DNA of 64,000 nt from Mansonella perstans (Eukaryota > Nematoda > Chromadorea > Rhabditida > Onchocercidae). Positions 28,801-40,298 of this stretch are shown here, in pieces. The notes beneath the pieces were generated by a model that was not told where the DNA came from, did not search any database, and was given only the letters and a program-made list of their open reading frames with translations. The translations under genes and the position numbers were made by a program. The stretch spans positions 186,001 to 250,000 of the forward strand of contig JBAMDO010000057.1 in the NCBI GenBank assembly GCA_037074765.1, given 5' to 3'. Numbering within the stretch: the first letter of the stretch is position 1; every line of letters starts with the position of its first letter.

Positions 28801-30069
28801 CTTATGATAGCCTTATTTATGATAACTCAACATTATATTATTCAAGTCGGCAAATGATTTTGAAAGGTTCCCAATCAAATAAATATTGCACATACTTCCT
28901 TTCACTTTTGTTTTCTATTTCCACAGCTGTAAATTATTTTATAACTCCTGTATGTTTATAATTACTTTAATGGTTGAGCTTAAATCGAAATAAAATTTCG
29001 TTCCATTTTATCAAATCCATCTACAGTCCAACATATTCTTTCAAATATTAGCAATTTAAAAATCAAAACTTTTGGTTAACAAGACACTGAAACGAAAGTA
29101 AATGGAAAAATGAATCCTAACCTTATGGTATTTTTCTAGCTCGGCTAGTTGTTGCTCCTTTATAGCTTGTTCATAGATTTCTACATTCTCAACATCGTAT
29201 CGAACCGATGCAGATGGTTCCAAAAGTACTAGTAAATCGCTCATTTTGATAACCCATGGTTCACTTCGCAGTCGCGTTAATGGTACCGATAGGGTAAGTT
29301 TCCCTAGCAAGCCAGATTTTACCTTAACGACAAATTTCACCATAAATGCTGTTAAGTGAAGGGAATTGCCTTAGTAATAACAATAATTTTAGGCAAAACA
29401 ATTTAAACTGATTAAATATTCAGAGAAATCTGATATAGACAATCAACTGAGGAATGATATGAATTATAAGATGACAAATTGTTTTCACTTGAACTAGCTT
29501 GACGATATAGTTGACATTCTTAATAATGACAGTAGTGATTAGTTTGGAATGTACGCATATCTTTAAGTAAAACAAGATGGATTGCTATTGAAAAGGAAAA
29601 TGACAATCAAAAACATCAAATGCCATCGATTAGATAATCGATGCTAGAAGAGTTAGAATTTGAAAACACACCCATATTTTAAAAATTAACAAGTAAAAAA
29701 AAACAATGCAGTCTATAAAAAATTCAGCACAAAAGTTTGTAAAATTTTAATTACTTTTAGTGGAATATCGAATTTACGCAAAGCTGACTTCTTCAAAGGA
29801 ACATTTTCCAATTCAACTTGCCCTGAAAATTAGAGATTTTTTGAAATTACAAATTCGAAGTCCCGATTAGTTTGTCAAAGTAATTAATTTAAAACATAGA
29901 AATTATGACAAAAGAAAAAAACGAAATTAACAATTAATAAATGATGGAATGATTTTGGAAGATAGAATATACCTTGCAGCAAAGCTATGCTCAATTGATC
30001 GGTATTCAAGTTTTCTAAATATTCTCCTACATAATTGTTAAGAACCCAAGCGACTATATTTTCCAGCAT
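4882..30069 (-). CDS. VPS13D: VPS13D, bridge-like lipid transfer protein (multi-exon)
   Basis: A very large gene encoding a rod-like lipid channel acting at organelle contact sites; in animals VPS13D supports mitochondrial and peroxisomal homeostasis. The start at 30069 gives [20 protein letters not shown], then [20 protein letters not shown], close to VPS13D rather than VPS13A/C (which begin MVFES). Well-defined 5' exons are 30069-29973, 29822-29755 and 29322-29122 (chorein N-domain), 28082-27981 and 27550-27437 ([11 protein letters not shown]). Further N-terminal exons near 26.9-27.05 kb ([20 protein letters not shown]) and 25.9-26.1 kb ([11 protein letters not shown]) follow the VPS13 pattern. 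Repeating-groove and VAB-type exons fill about 25 to 11 kb. A ricin-like lectin exon lies at 10319-10043. Exons at 7.4-6.1 kb encode [20 protein letters not shown] and [17 protein letters not shown], the C-terminal VPS13/ATG2-like region. The last exon ends [18 protein letters not shown] before the stop at 4882-4884. I did not recognise the UBA domain of vertebrate VPS13D. Exon borders in the middle were not all resolved. Confidence 0.9.
6100..7380 (-). other. VPS13D: VPS13D conserved C-terminal (VPS13_C / ATG2-C-like) exons
   Basis: Exons encode [53 protein letters not shown] and [20 protein letters not shown]. The DxFGNP...GL...GV(E)GLxxEP...GxxxG series and the glycine-rich amphipathic helices are the signature of the VPS13 C-terminal region, which binds lipid droplets, mitochondria or adaptors. 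A PH-like end follows in exons at 5.66-4.88 kb. Confidence 0.8.
10043..10319 (-). other. VPS13D: VPS13D ricin-B-like lectin segment
   Basis: This exon (acceptor TTTTTTGCAG, donor CCG|GTAAGA) contains two QxW-type strands, [15 protein letters not shown] and KWQFTP, spaced as in beta-trefoil ricin-B repeats. A ricin-like lectin region in the C-terminal half distinguishes VPS13D from VPS13A/C, so it supports the assignment. Adjacent exons near 10.5-10.75 kb and 9.6-9.8 kb probably complete or flank the trefoil. Ligand unknown. Confidence 0.7.
27130..27801. repeat. Diverged direct repeat in two adjacent VPS13D introns
   Basis: The introns on either side of the exon at 27550-27437 share a diverged segment. 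The clearest blocks are AAACGGTAATA (about 27155 and 27590), and TCAGTGATGTTTTAAAATTA at about 27291 versus TCAATGATGTCCCAAAATTA at about 27750. The latter pair is followed in both by an ATATTTTACAA-TATTATTA block. Flanking similarity is weaker. Confidence 0.6.
28411..28582. repeat. Exact 2 x 86-bp tandem duplication in a VPS13D intron
   Basis: Copy 1 (28411-28496) and copy 2 (28497-28582) read as identical, each beginning ATTTCTCAAGTTTATGCTTA and ending TTTGGAAACCT. It lies in the intron between the exons at 29322-29122 and 28082-27981. Confidence 0.9.
29122..30069 (-). other. VPS13D: VPS13D chorein_N domain exons
   Basis: The first three exons (30069-29973, 29822-29755, 29322-29122) encode residues 1 to about 122. 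They hold the amphipathic N-terminal helix, the [20 protein letters not shown] strand region and [20 protein letters not shown]. This segment caps the lipid-transfer groove in VPS13 and ATG2 proteins. Splice phases are 1 then 0, and all introns are GT-AG. Confidence 0.85.
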
Positions 30070-32183
30070 TTCCTCTTTACGTATCAATTCTTTTGTGTTT
30101 CTTTCTGTAAAATAATATAATTTAACCTTTAAATTCAATCTAAAAGGCGTAGAAAAATTTCATTTCTTGCAAAAACTTTTTTTTTTTTTTTTTTTTTGGA
30201 ATATTTACGGAAATAATTAAAAATTTTACATTCATTTTGCATCACGTATGTCGCGATTATATTAAGTGATTATAATTTCATAAAATGATAACGAAGTTCA
30301 CTTTTTCAAATTTTTGATGACTTTTTTCTTTGCGAATAAATTCCCGCATCGTAAAACTGATAAGATATAACAAAGTTTATATTATCAGTATGGATAAAAC
30401 ATGAACAGCATTTGAAGATCACACGGCCATAGCTTGTGTCATTATGAAAATTTCGATACTATGTGTGTGGTGATTCTATTTTTTGACTCTTATCATCATC
30501 ACCTGAGGATGAAAGTTGAAAAAGATACTATCGGGAGTATTCAGGCTTAAGTATCAAATAGGAAAATGTTCATGCCTTAGATTGCTGTAATATTTAGGTA
30601 TCGAAATTTTTTTTTTTTTTAAAAAAAAACCATCATCATCAAAAACATCAACATTGTTTTGCCGGAATGCAAATTGTGTAATGAAATTGGACGTAGTGAT
30701 AAGACGTAGACAAGGTCATATTTTTCACAGTATTACCAAGAATGTCTTCCGATTACTTATTACCGGTTTGATAAGACAGAAATTGCTAGAAAATTATTTA
30801 TGATGATATGTGCTGATAAATATACTATCACATTTATTCGACAATTTTCGTTAAAAATATGATACATATTTCTCGTTTGTTATTTCCATTCGAAGCTTCA
30901 TCGTTGCTTTTATCATTGATAAGCCAATTAATTTGCACATTGTCTACCTGAAGCAGGATAATTTTAAATGAAATAAATGATTGTAATGGGCTAGGGCTCG
31001 ACTAGGCTCAAACGCAAAAGCTAAATTTTTTGAATTTTACTGAATTTTAATGCTTTGTATTGGAATTTATCCTTGGCTACTTGATAATATCTTATTTTAG
31101 CCAAAAAAAAAAAGTACTTTGAAAGGTTTAGCCAAATGAAATTTTAGCCAAAAAAAAAAGCACATTGAAAGGTTTCTTTCTATTTAAAAGTAATTCATTT
31201 TAGGCAACTGTAGCATATCGAAATGTCAACAGCATATTTGATCTGAGAATTATTGACAGATTTAAAGTAAAGTTTTAGTTTAAGAAAATGGAAATTTTTA
31301 AAAAAACAGAAGTGATGAAAGTTACTAGCAGCAAGTTAAGAGAGTAATCAATAAAACAAGAAGCTGTTAAAGAGTTCAAAATTGATCATTCGAAAGTTGT
31401 AGCATTTAAAGTAAATTAAAAAAATGAAAAGCATAATGAATAGACTTCTTGACTGATAATCTTGACTGATAACTTGACTGATAACCAAAAAGATCGCTGT
31501 TTGAGAGTAGCAAACATTAGACATTTCTTAAGTGAATTGTAATATGCGAAGAGAATTTATATAACAACTACAACAATCAATTTAGTGAACAGACGGAGTA
31601 AATTTCTCTTCAACTAAACTTGCATTACGAATAATCTTGATAGTTTTGATCACTTGTTACTGTTACAGTTTTCTGAATCCACCCAAAATCATTGTTACTT
31701 GGAGAAAATGTACTTAACAAATGAATAAGATGTATATGTGTATTGTCAACTTCAGTTCCTGCAGCATTGATAAGCATTGATAAGGAAAGTTTCATTCTTC
31801 TCAATAATATCTTATGTCTTATCTTACAAACTTAGACTAATAGGTCAGTGAACAAATTAAATTACGAAGTTATTCACAATATTCATCGATTACCTATCAC
31901 TCATATGATTGTCTCCATAACTTTTTCTAGGTATATAATCAGTAGGAAGTTCACCAAATACGATTTTTATATTATAGCTATAAATGGATCTCGCAAACAT
32001 TTGTGAGTGTTGAAAGATTCAGCTTAAAATGATGATGACTTGAAAACAATTAAAAGGATAATTTACTTTTCATTAATTTAATAACTATTAGATGAATGCA
32101 TAAATTAGTCTTGTATATGTATTGTCTTGTATTATATGAATTATATGTATTAAATATGTCTTGTTAATTCATTTCAAGATAAC
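30070..32183. other. Intergenic, no gene seen
   Basis: About 2.1 kb upstream of VPS13D that probably contains its promoter and 5' UTR. It holds a T17-type run near 30179, A/T runs near 30608-30630, and a two-copy 47-bp-period repeat (TTTTAGCCAAAAAAAA...TTGAAAGGTTT) at 31094-31175. A short CTTGACTGATA repeat lies near 31446-31484. No coding potential was recognised. Confidence 0.55.
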
Positions 32184-33373
32184 TCACATCTTTACTTTTA
32201 TATTATTAAGGCAGCTAACTGTCCTTTCGATTTTTCCACATAATTTAGAAAATAGTAATTTCAAACTGAAATACCAATAATATTAATATAGCATACCATA
32301 GGATATTCTTTCAGTATTGTAACACCTTGATTGTAGTAGTATGTTTTGCCTTTTATAAGTGGACATGTCAAATTACCACCTTTGCAGGGATCTTTTTCCT
32401 CCAAATTGAATGATACAATGACACCTGCGCCAATTTTTGCCCTTACCGCAGTTTCGAGATCTTTCGTTATTGTCGCTGGAATTGGTGTAAGAAAAACATT
32501 TTGACATAAAATTAAATGCCTAATTATGATCTTAGATTCCAGCCATCCAAAAGTTAAATTATTTACGCTCTTGACTCCGAGAGGAAGCTTTGCTAGCCGT
32601 CAGAGATGCTCCCGAAAATTATGAATTTAACTTGAAAAGTGTAATGTTCGATTTGACTTATGCTATACATCTTTGTTACACATATGTAAAAATATCTAAT
32701 GGTATTTAAATTCACGATTTTTGAACTACTTTTTAAAAATATTTTGGGAATCTAATTATTTTTGTATCTCAAAATTCTGACTGAATTCTAAATGAAACGG
32801 TTATAGATAAATTTGATGATTTATTATTGTATTTCTTAGAACTATGCAGAGAGTAATAATTAATGATATTTAGTTACATCTTATTCGAATAGTTCATTCC
32901 TTCGGATATTTAATTATTTCAGGCGATCGTTAAATTATTTTTTAAATTTGACCTCCTACGATGAAATTCTCAAACTTTTTTTGTAATCTAAGAATTGATA
33001 TGATTTATAAAAAAGCTCTTACTGGGCACGAATTCGATCCGTAAATGTGGAGTTGTACCTTTTTTGAAAGCACAGTGACGCTCTGATGAGCCCACACATC
33101 CATCCACTTCTACCTTCGTGATGTTGAACACAGATTCTGAAAGTTTAATAAAAAATTTTCGTAAAAAAATTGCTGAAATATAATGTTCTTGAGAACCAAA
33201 TTAAAAAAAACTGGAAAAAAACATTGAGTAACTTGGTGCAATCATACATTAGTGCTGCTGAATAGCAAAATCAGTAGCTTACTACAGTTTTTGAATTTAA
33301 TTTTCTGGAAATCTGCATCTACAGAAAATGCAATCAATAACAGCGAAAAAATACTGAGTGGAAATGTCGTCAT
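32184..33373 (-). CDS. NPC2-like ML-domain sterol-binding protein (last exon uncertain)
   Basis: NPC2 proteins are small secreted/lysosomal sterol carriers with an ML beta-sandwich. Exon 1 (33373-33283) gives a clean signal peptide, MTTFPLSIFSLLLIAFSVDA, then FQKIKFKNC. Exon 2 (33136-33023) gives VEVDGCVGSSERHCAFKKGT, then TPHLRIEFVP. Exon 3 (32475-32297) gives TKDLETAVRAKIGAGVIVSF, then CKGGNLTCPLIKGKTYYYNQ and TILKEYPM. These match the family's first Cys, the short Cys loop, the C-P-[IL]-x-K-G-K-x-Y-x-Y motif and the EYP turn. Phases 1,1,0 are consistent. The expected final strand with the last Cys appears at 32265-32184 as KIERTVSCLNNIKVKM, but it is one base out of frame and only 31 nt beyond exon 3. 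In-frame read-through stops at 32261. The C-terminus is therefore either elsewhere or disrupted. Confidence 0.75.
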
Positions 33374-33730
33374 CCTGAAAATCCAAAAATTTCTTGCATC
33401 TATCATCTTATTCTTTGTCACAACAATTAGGGAAGAGTATTTTTAGAGCGTCAAATTGAAGAGAAAAGGAAAACAAAGAAGTACTATTAAAGCTAGGAAC
33501 TTATCTAAATCAATATCAGGATATTATAGAAGAATAAAAATTGGAGAGAATTTGTCGGGAAAGTTAAAAAGATCGGAAACAAATCAGTCATAAACTGCAT
33601 AACTGGAAGGAGGCTTGTTCATATCTTCTAAAAATGTCAATTAATTTTTACAATTAGCTTGCTACCACTCACTAAAGCTGCTTCTCGTATCATTCATCTA
33701 CTTCAGTATAACTGAAATTTGTTAGACTTT

Positions 33731-33798
33731 CTAAGATGTGTTTATAATTTATAATACCAGCTCACTAAGATGTGTTTATAATTTATAATACCGGTTCA
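33731..33798. repeat. 2 x 34-bp tandem duplication
   Basis: Copies at 33731-33764 and 33765-33798 both start CTAAGATGTGTTTATAATTT and differ at two bases near the end (CCAGCTCA versus CCGGTTCA). Confidence 0.85.
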
Positions 33799-34007
33799 TC
33801 ATTTCGTTTACTGTTCTATTAAAATGGGTGAGTCAAACATTACACTTCCTTCTCATTTTATGTTTTTTATTTTTAACTATGTTAACTTTTGCGTGTTTGG
33901 AACAATATTTTAAAAGTGAACTTTAATCTAAATAGAATTTTTTTTCAATAACAACTTTTAATTTGCAACATTGATCAAAGTATCTGCGAAATTTGGTAAG
34001 TAACATA

Positions 34008-34199
34008 TCAAAATAATGCTATTACTACTTTATTTGAGGATAGAGCAAAAGTTGCCTCACAAGTCTTACAACTTCCACAGCTGCCACACCTTCTTAACGT
34101 ATCACTAAACGGCGAATAACTGAGCTGAAATATCGTTTTACACTTTTCTGCAGCACATTCACTGATCTTTTCTTCATTGAAAAAAGCACTATTGTCCAT
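34008..34199 (-). CDS. Candidate small cysteine-cluster ORF (63 aa)
   Basis: Uninterrupted frame starting MDNSAFFNEEKISECAAEKC and containing CGSCGSCKTC, four cysteines at C-x2-C spacing preceded by two more. An acceptor-like AATTAATCAG lies about 20 nt upstream of the ATG, as expected for a trans-spliced short 5' UTR. There is no signal peptide and I do not recognise a family. C-x2-C clusters can bind metal, but a chance ORF is quite possible in AT-rich intergenic DNA. Confidence 0.25.
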   Translation of the reverse strand: MDNSAFFNEEKISECAAEKCKTIFQLSYSPFSDTLRRCGSCGSCKTCEATFALSSNKVVIALF

Positions 34200-36032
34200 T
34201 TAACATTTACACTGCTGATTAATTAGGTTGAAAGTTTAAGGTTAGCGGAAAGTATTTACATGATTCGTGAAAATAAAAGGTAAGATTTATACGATGAATG
34301 AATTCAGAATGACAATAAATTGCCGAAAGTTTTCATCAATTAATCAGCTGCTGCTCGCAAAAGTTTCAGGAAATAGATCCATTGAAGGTTGATGGAACAA
34401 AGTTTGCTCTCGGTCTATGAACTCTTCCTTTTATTTTCAAAATTTTTTTGCTGAAGCATTACAGTCGATCATTTATTTGTTGGCATTCTTGAGTTGTACT
34501 GAGTTAAGAGAGAAGAGGGTACGGAGCATTTTGTCAGCAGTTCTCTTGTCTCTTCTTTTATCTTACAACATAAGCGAAATGTGAATCATATTCAATCCAA
34601 AATGTGAATCAGATTCAATAAATATGAATCAATTTTAAATTACATAACTTACCCTGTATTATTGAGCAATTAACTGTACAGAAAACTGTGTTATCAATTA
34701 TAAAAAACTATAGCATGTTACAGGAACAGAAAGTGTCCAAATTGAAATTGTAAGAAGTATTTTTGGATATTAAGTAAATAGAACATTTTCGGATGATTAA
34801 TTTTGATTTATATAGTGCCAAAAATAAAAGCCATTATTTCTTTTCTTCTTTGCCTTATGCAATCTATTTGAGAATCCATAGTTACTTCACTAAGGCTAAT
34901 ACTTTCAGGTTAACATACTTGAAAATGTATATTTTTGCCGGATGGATAAGAGTTAACCAACTTTCATCAAATAGTAGCATGAATAAAATATGAATATTTC
35001 TCAAGCAATAGGTCAAGAACTGAGTATTTCGCCAATTTAAAATCAATTTTATTTCTTTTCCAATTTAAAATCAATTTTTATTTTTAGTGGTCTTTGGCAA
35101 TTATAACATTTTAATGTATTAATTAGAATGATAAATATCCAATTGCTCGCAAATACATAAACCATTTAGACGGTTGCAATTATTAAGCTATATATCTTAA
35201 AATAACTTTGAGTATAAAAAATTAAATCAATCAAAACTTGCAATAAAAAGTAATTCAGGAAGTGCGACTACACTTCAGTAATGGGTTTCTCTTTATCAAA
35301 TCAAGACTATTTTGGAGCTGTAAGCGGAAGTATTTTTTTCCATCAGCTCTTAAGCACATTATTATTTATCAGTTTTTTAATATATTATTTCAATCAGTTA
35401 TGCTACTTGTAAAACACTGTTTAACATTTAGAGAAATATTGCATATGAAGGCATATTTTAAAGAAAAAATTTGTTTTTGAAAACTTTCTATAAAAAATAA
35501 TTATAAAATGATGAAAGTTTATATTAGCATATGAGGATGTATTTGTAGACAAGGCTAACTTGTATTGAATAAAAACAAAATGAAAAAATTGAATGAATAA
35601 AAAAAAAAAAAAAAAATGAATGAGTTATTGAACGAAAAATTTTTGATCTGTTTAGTTCTACATTACCCAAATATAAGCATATTAATAGGAATTGTAAGCT
35701 TTAAGCCTTCAATGATTATTTGCAATTAGTTGTTTCAAGAACTTCAACTTCGCAGAAGTAAAGCAAGCTAAAACTTGTAACAAATAATTAGTCAAGTTTT
35801 TTCTTTCTAGCACAGTGCAAGTAATAAATCATACTGCTTCCGGTGGATAAGGTTATTGCACAAAGAGCTCTGATAGACTGGTCTGTAAAATTATAACTTA
35901 TTGGTAGTTTCGAGGTGGGGAACCGGGATTAATTTCTTGAACTTGGGATACGGAGGATACTGATGTTATTGATCGTTTGTGATTTCTTATTGTTTATAGG
36001 ATATATATACATATATATTTGTTATTTCTTTT

Positions 36033-36034
36033 AG
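36033..36034 (+). promoter_or_regulatory. Possible spliced-leader trans-splice acceptor for GNL3
   Basis: TTATTTCTTTTAG at about 36022-36034 lies 50 nt upstream of the GNL3 start codon with no intervening ATG. It resembles nematode acceptor sites. Inferred only. Confidence 0.3.
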
Positions 36035-36083
36035 ATTTTCCAATTTTCCTGAACACATATTTGGAGCTGTATTTGTGTTTTAT

Positions 36084-39000
36084 ATGGCTAAATATTGTTT
36101 AAGTAAGTATTTCCAGTTCTTCGAATTACTTTCACATTTATCTGACTTACGTGTTTTTTTATCTTTACTCTTTGCAGAAAAACCAAGTAAACGCCAAACA
36201 TGTGCGAAACGGTATAAAATAGCGAAAAAAGTCAAGGAACATAATAGAAAACTTAAGAAAGAGGCGAAAAAAGACAGTAATATTTCTAATATTTTTGTTT
36301 AGTTCTGCAAATTATTCTTTTTTTTTCTTTAGATTTAGAAGCTCAAATCTGTTCTATTTTTCTATTGGAGAGGCATGTAAAATTACGGATCATTTTTTGC
36401 TTTTTCATAGCATTTTTTGATGACAAATTTAATCACCTTTTCGGTGGCAAATAGTTGCATTTTTGATATTCTATCAGTTACATATCTTGTTCAAATTTTT
36501 AAGATATTCTTTTTGATTTTCAAAAATCCAGATTTATCACTTATGAATATATTTATTAGAAGCGAAGGTGTGGAAAGCGAAAAGTAAGCCAATCAATGTG
36601 CCGAATAAGTGCCCATTCAAGGAGGAAATACTGTTGCAAGCAGAGAAGGAACGAGAGCGTATTGAACATGAGAAATGTGAGAAGAAAAAAGTTGCAAAGC
36701 AGAAGCATTCTGATTTTGCAAAAGTTGGCGAGAAACGCAAATGTGTTTCGGTTAACTTGCAACCACTAACTTTGAATGCTGTAGAACAGGTCACTTCTAT
36801 CTATTTTTTAACGCATATCCTATTCACAATTCCTTTTTGTGCAGTAGAACTATGATGAAGGTAAAAGAGTTCCGAAAAGTTTGAAATGTAGGTTTCGCTG
36901 TCGATTTCACTCGAAGAATCATAAGTGATAGTGAAAAGCTTTTTTTTTTTGATAATATTTAATTTAATTGGTCTCCACATGCCATTATTCTTCATTCGTC
37001 ATTTCGATGGGAATATTTGTTTCTCTTTATTATTCTGGATTTGTGGTTTAGTTTTTCTAAATTGAAATTTGAAGGTGGAAGAAATGCCAGAAGAAAATCA
37101 AAATATGGGAAATTTGGAAGAAGTGCGCGAGAAAATACAGAAGAAATATGCTAACGAAGTTCGAAAAACTGTTGAATCTGCAGATATTATTATTGAGGTT
37201 TGTTACAATATACTCATGTGTCATGTGAAATAGTGCAATGTATTTGAAAAATCTTAGCAAAAGGCTCGTCAAGATTTCGAAAATAGTGATTGGTTTACTT
37301 GTTGACATTGTGAATTTTAAAAGTGCTTGCAACTACGATACTACCGTGAGTTACACCGATAAGGCAGAAAATTATGATTTAGGCAATCAGTATATTTTTT
37401 CAGGTGCTTGATGCACGGGATCCATTAGGGAGTAGGAGTAGAAGTGTCGAGGAAAGTGTTTTAAACGCGGGAAAGCGACTTGTTTTGCTTTTAAATAAGA
37501 TTGACCTTGTACCGAAAGAAAATGTGAAAAAGTGGATTATGTATTTGCGCCAGCAGTCGCCAACTATAGCTTTCAAAGCTTCAACTCAGGAACAGAATCG
37601 TAATTTGGTAACTTTTTATTTTAAGATACATCGAATTTAGTTTAGAAAAAAATGAAGCTAATTAACATTTTAATTGATAAAAATTGGGAGCTGATTTCCT
37701 AAATCGGAACTGTTTTTGCTAAAAAATCATTTTCTTTAGGGTCGCTTTAGTTCATCAAATTTGCACTTCTCAACTTCAAAATGTGTTGGGGCAGATCTTG
37801 TGATGAAACTTTTGTCAAATTACTGCAGGAACAAGAATATCAAGACATCAATTCGGGTGGGAGTGGTTGGTGAGTGTTTTTATTGTGGTGGGCTACTTTT
37901 GGTATTAAGTGGTAGTTTAATTTTTAAAAGGCTTTTTCATATTCTATTTTTAATATATAGTATTTGGAGCACTTTACAAAGACTGAAGCTAGTTGTGTTC
38001 AGTACACTTATCTTGATAGAGAAATTAACGTCGAAATGTTTGAATAGATTCGGAAAATCTAGCGCACTTTTCTTTCGTTGCGGAACATCGTAAGAGATTT
38101 TTAATATGTTTTCTTACATGTGTAGTGACGGATGGGCATGCAGCAGAGGAACACCTGTGAAAAAGATAGTTGTTTTAATGTAATTCAAGGCTTTAATGTT
38201 CTGAATAGCCTTTGGAAATATTTGGTATCAATCGATATAGAATTGAAAGTCTCGGATCATAAAGGTGTTTAAATAGTTTCTATGATCTAAACCGGAATTG
38301 ATATGGCTCATTTAGGTTATCCTAATGTCGGTAAAAGTAGTTTTATCAACAGCTTGAAAAGGAAGCGGGTTTGTGACGTTGGTGCTTCACCAGGAATCAC
38401 GAGGTATTTCAAAAAAAAAATCTTATTTTGTGTGAGAGGAAGCAAAAATTAATATTTTTATCTGTCTTGCATTTAATATCTACTAAAATAATCTTTTGTT
38501 GAATTTTTATTATGTACCTGTAATTATTGCAATACCGTACATATGGGCTTATATATATGCATAGAATGTCTATAATATGTTTTTCCAGACAAATGCAAGA
38601 GATAGATCTGGACAAGCACATCCGATTATTGGATTCTCCGGGTGTAATATTAGAGCCAAAAGGGCGTTTGGAGAGCAGTGAAATTGCTCTGAAAAACGCA
38701 ATACGAGTGGAAAGCCTAACCGATCCCGTTGCTCCAGTACAAGCCATTTTGAAGCGTTGTTCTAGAGATAGTGTTAGTCCTGCATTGTATTTCGTATAAG
38801 TGAATATTCTTTTTTTTAGGGAGGTGGCAAGGGGAAGGTTTGGTAATGTGGAAAGTATCTATTTTGAAAAAATTTGTTTTATTTACAGTTAATTCTTCAC
38901 TATGGTATACCAGAATTCAAAACTTGTGATGAATTCCTAGCTTACATTGCGCGAAAAGGAGGTCGACTAAAAAAAGGTGGTCGTCCGGATTTGAATGCTG

Positions 39001-40152
39001 CGGCTCGAAAGGCTTGTTTAAGGCTTTAATTAAGATGTGATTTCAAATTTCGAGTTTCTATTTTTTAGAGTAATGGAGCTGTGTCATGTTGTTATTTGCT
39101 TGAGATTTCTAAAATTTATCTTTTATGCTTTCAGGTATTGATCGACTGGAATTGCGGAAGGTTACGGTATTATACGGAACCACCAGAGATCACAGTAGAC
39201 TGCAACTCTAGTTTATGTTCTGCAGAACTGTTAAGTGAAATGTCAAAGGAATTTGATTTAGATGCTTTGAACGATGAACAGAAAACTTTGGTGGAAGGTA
39301 ACTACATCTTTTTCAGCACTCAGTCATTCATTTGAAATGTATTAGTCTTATAAATTAATTCGAAATATGTTTTGAAAAAATGTTTTGCATAAAACTTCTT
39401 AAATTGAGGGCTACCGACCAGGATCGCGATGAAAGTAGCGGTAGAATATGATTTACCAACAACAGCAGAAAGAGAGGAAGGAAATGATGATGAAACAATG
39501 GAAGTTGAAAATGTTTCAGGGGCGACTGTTATCTACCGTGAAGAAAAGGTGGATTTCATTCATTTCTTGTTTCTTTAAAGATTTCAATAATAACGAAGCC
39601 TTCCTTTCTTATATGACTGGAAAATCTAATTTTTTTGCAGAGCTATATCTTAAAATTTCGACATTATAATATAGAGATAACAGAATTTTAAACAGATAAC
39701 AGAATTTCTTCTATTTACTGAGAATTTATTCTTCATGTTCATTACACATTTTTTGAGTTTTAATGCGCTGCAGATATCATTATTTTGTTGTTGTAGAAAA
39801 ACGTACGAGATGATATAGTGATGAATGGAAATAGTTTCCCGGATTCTTTTACCATCGATGGAAACTCCCAGATAAATCGTGCGATTAAGGTAGCGGTGAA
39901 AAAACACAAAAAGAAAACCAGGAAACTTCGTAAGTTTTGAAAGTAACAGTGAAGAGAGTTCGGGAGATAGTGAGAAGTGATTTACTTTTTACGGACTTTT
40001 TAATGCTTTTTAGCAAATTTTGGTGTAAAAACTGAAATTCGCTTCTTTTTTTTTCAGATAAGTGCACGGAAGAAATGATTAATACAATGACATCAACATC
40101 ACTTACCGACAAGCAAGAAGATTATGATTTTGATGTAATGAACGTGGAATAA
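36084..40152 (+). CDS. GNL3: Nucleostemin / guanine nucleotide-binding protein-like 3
   Basis: Thirteen exons in consistent phase encode 576 residues: 36084-36102, 36178-36276, 36560-36789, 37075-37197, 37404-37607, 37740-37869, 38316-38403, 38589-38772, 38889-39011, 39135-39297, 39409-39548, 39797-39929, 40058-40152. GNL3 is a nucleolar GTPase needed for large-subunit pre-rRNA processing and proliferation. The basic N-terminus ([20 protein letters not shown]) is the nucleolar-targeting GN3L domain, followed by a charged coiled region. The GTPase is circularly permuted as in the YlqF/YawG family: DARDP (~160) and G4 NKID (188-191), then FKAST, then G1 GYPNVGKSS (269-277), GASPGIT, and G3 DSPG (313-316). 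[19 protein letters not shown] lies near 385-405. The tail is acidic then basic (KKHKKKTRK). The intron after exon 9 needs a GC donor (AAAG|GCTTGT). The start chosen gives MAKYCLKKPSKR; MFYMAKY is an alternative. Confidence 0.93.
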
Positions 40153-40292
40153 ATTCAACTTTGTTCATAAGGATTGTTATTTTTGTTGAATGTTTCATCA
40201 AATGGAAATTTATTAATTATTGTTTTTTTTGAGATATACGAATAAGAAAAAATATTTGAAAATCGAATTTATATTCGACACAACACTTTAAA

Positions 40293-40298
40293 AATAAA
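40293..40298 (+). terminator. AATAAA polyadenylation signal of GNL3
   Basis: A canonical AATAAA lies about 140 nt after the GNL3 stop codon on the coding strand, in AT-rich 3' sequence. Confidence 0.5.

Larger units (their letters stand above)
33374..36083. other. Intergenic between divergent NPC2-like and GNL3 genes
   Basis: About 2.7 kb separating a minus-strand and a plus-strand gene, so it should hold both promoters. A 34-bp tandem duplication is at 33731-33798, a duplicated CCAATTTAAAATCAATTTT block at about 35033-35080, and an A-run at about 35600. One small cysteine-containing ORF (34008-34199, minus) is listed separately. Confidence 0.5.

Noticed and set aside
36537..36794. 85-codon minus-strand Cys/Phe-rich ORF
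   Set aside because: Antisense of GNL3 exon 3, whose Lys/Glu-rich coding strand generates Phe/Ser/Cys in reverse.
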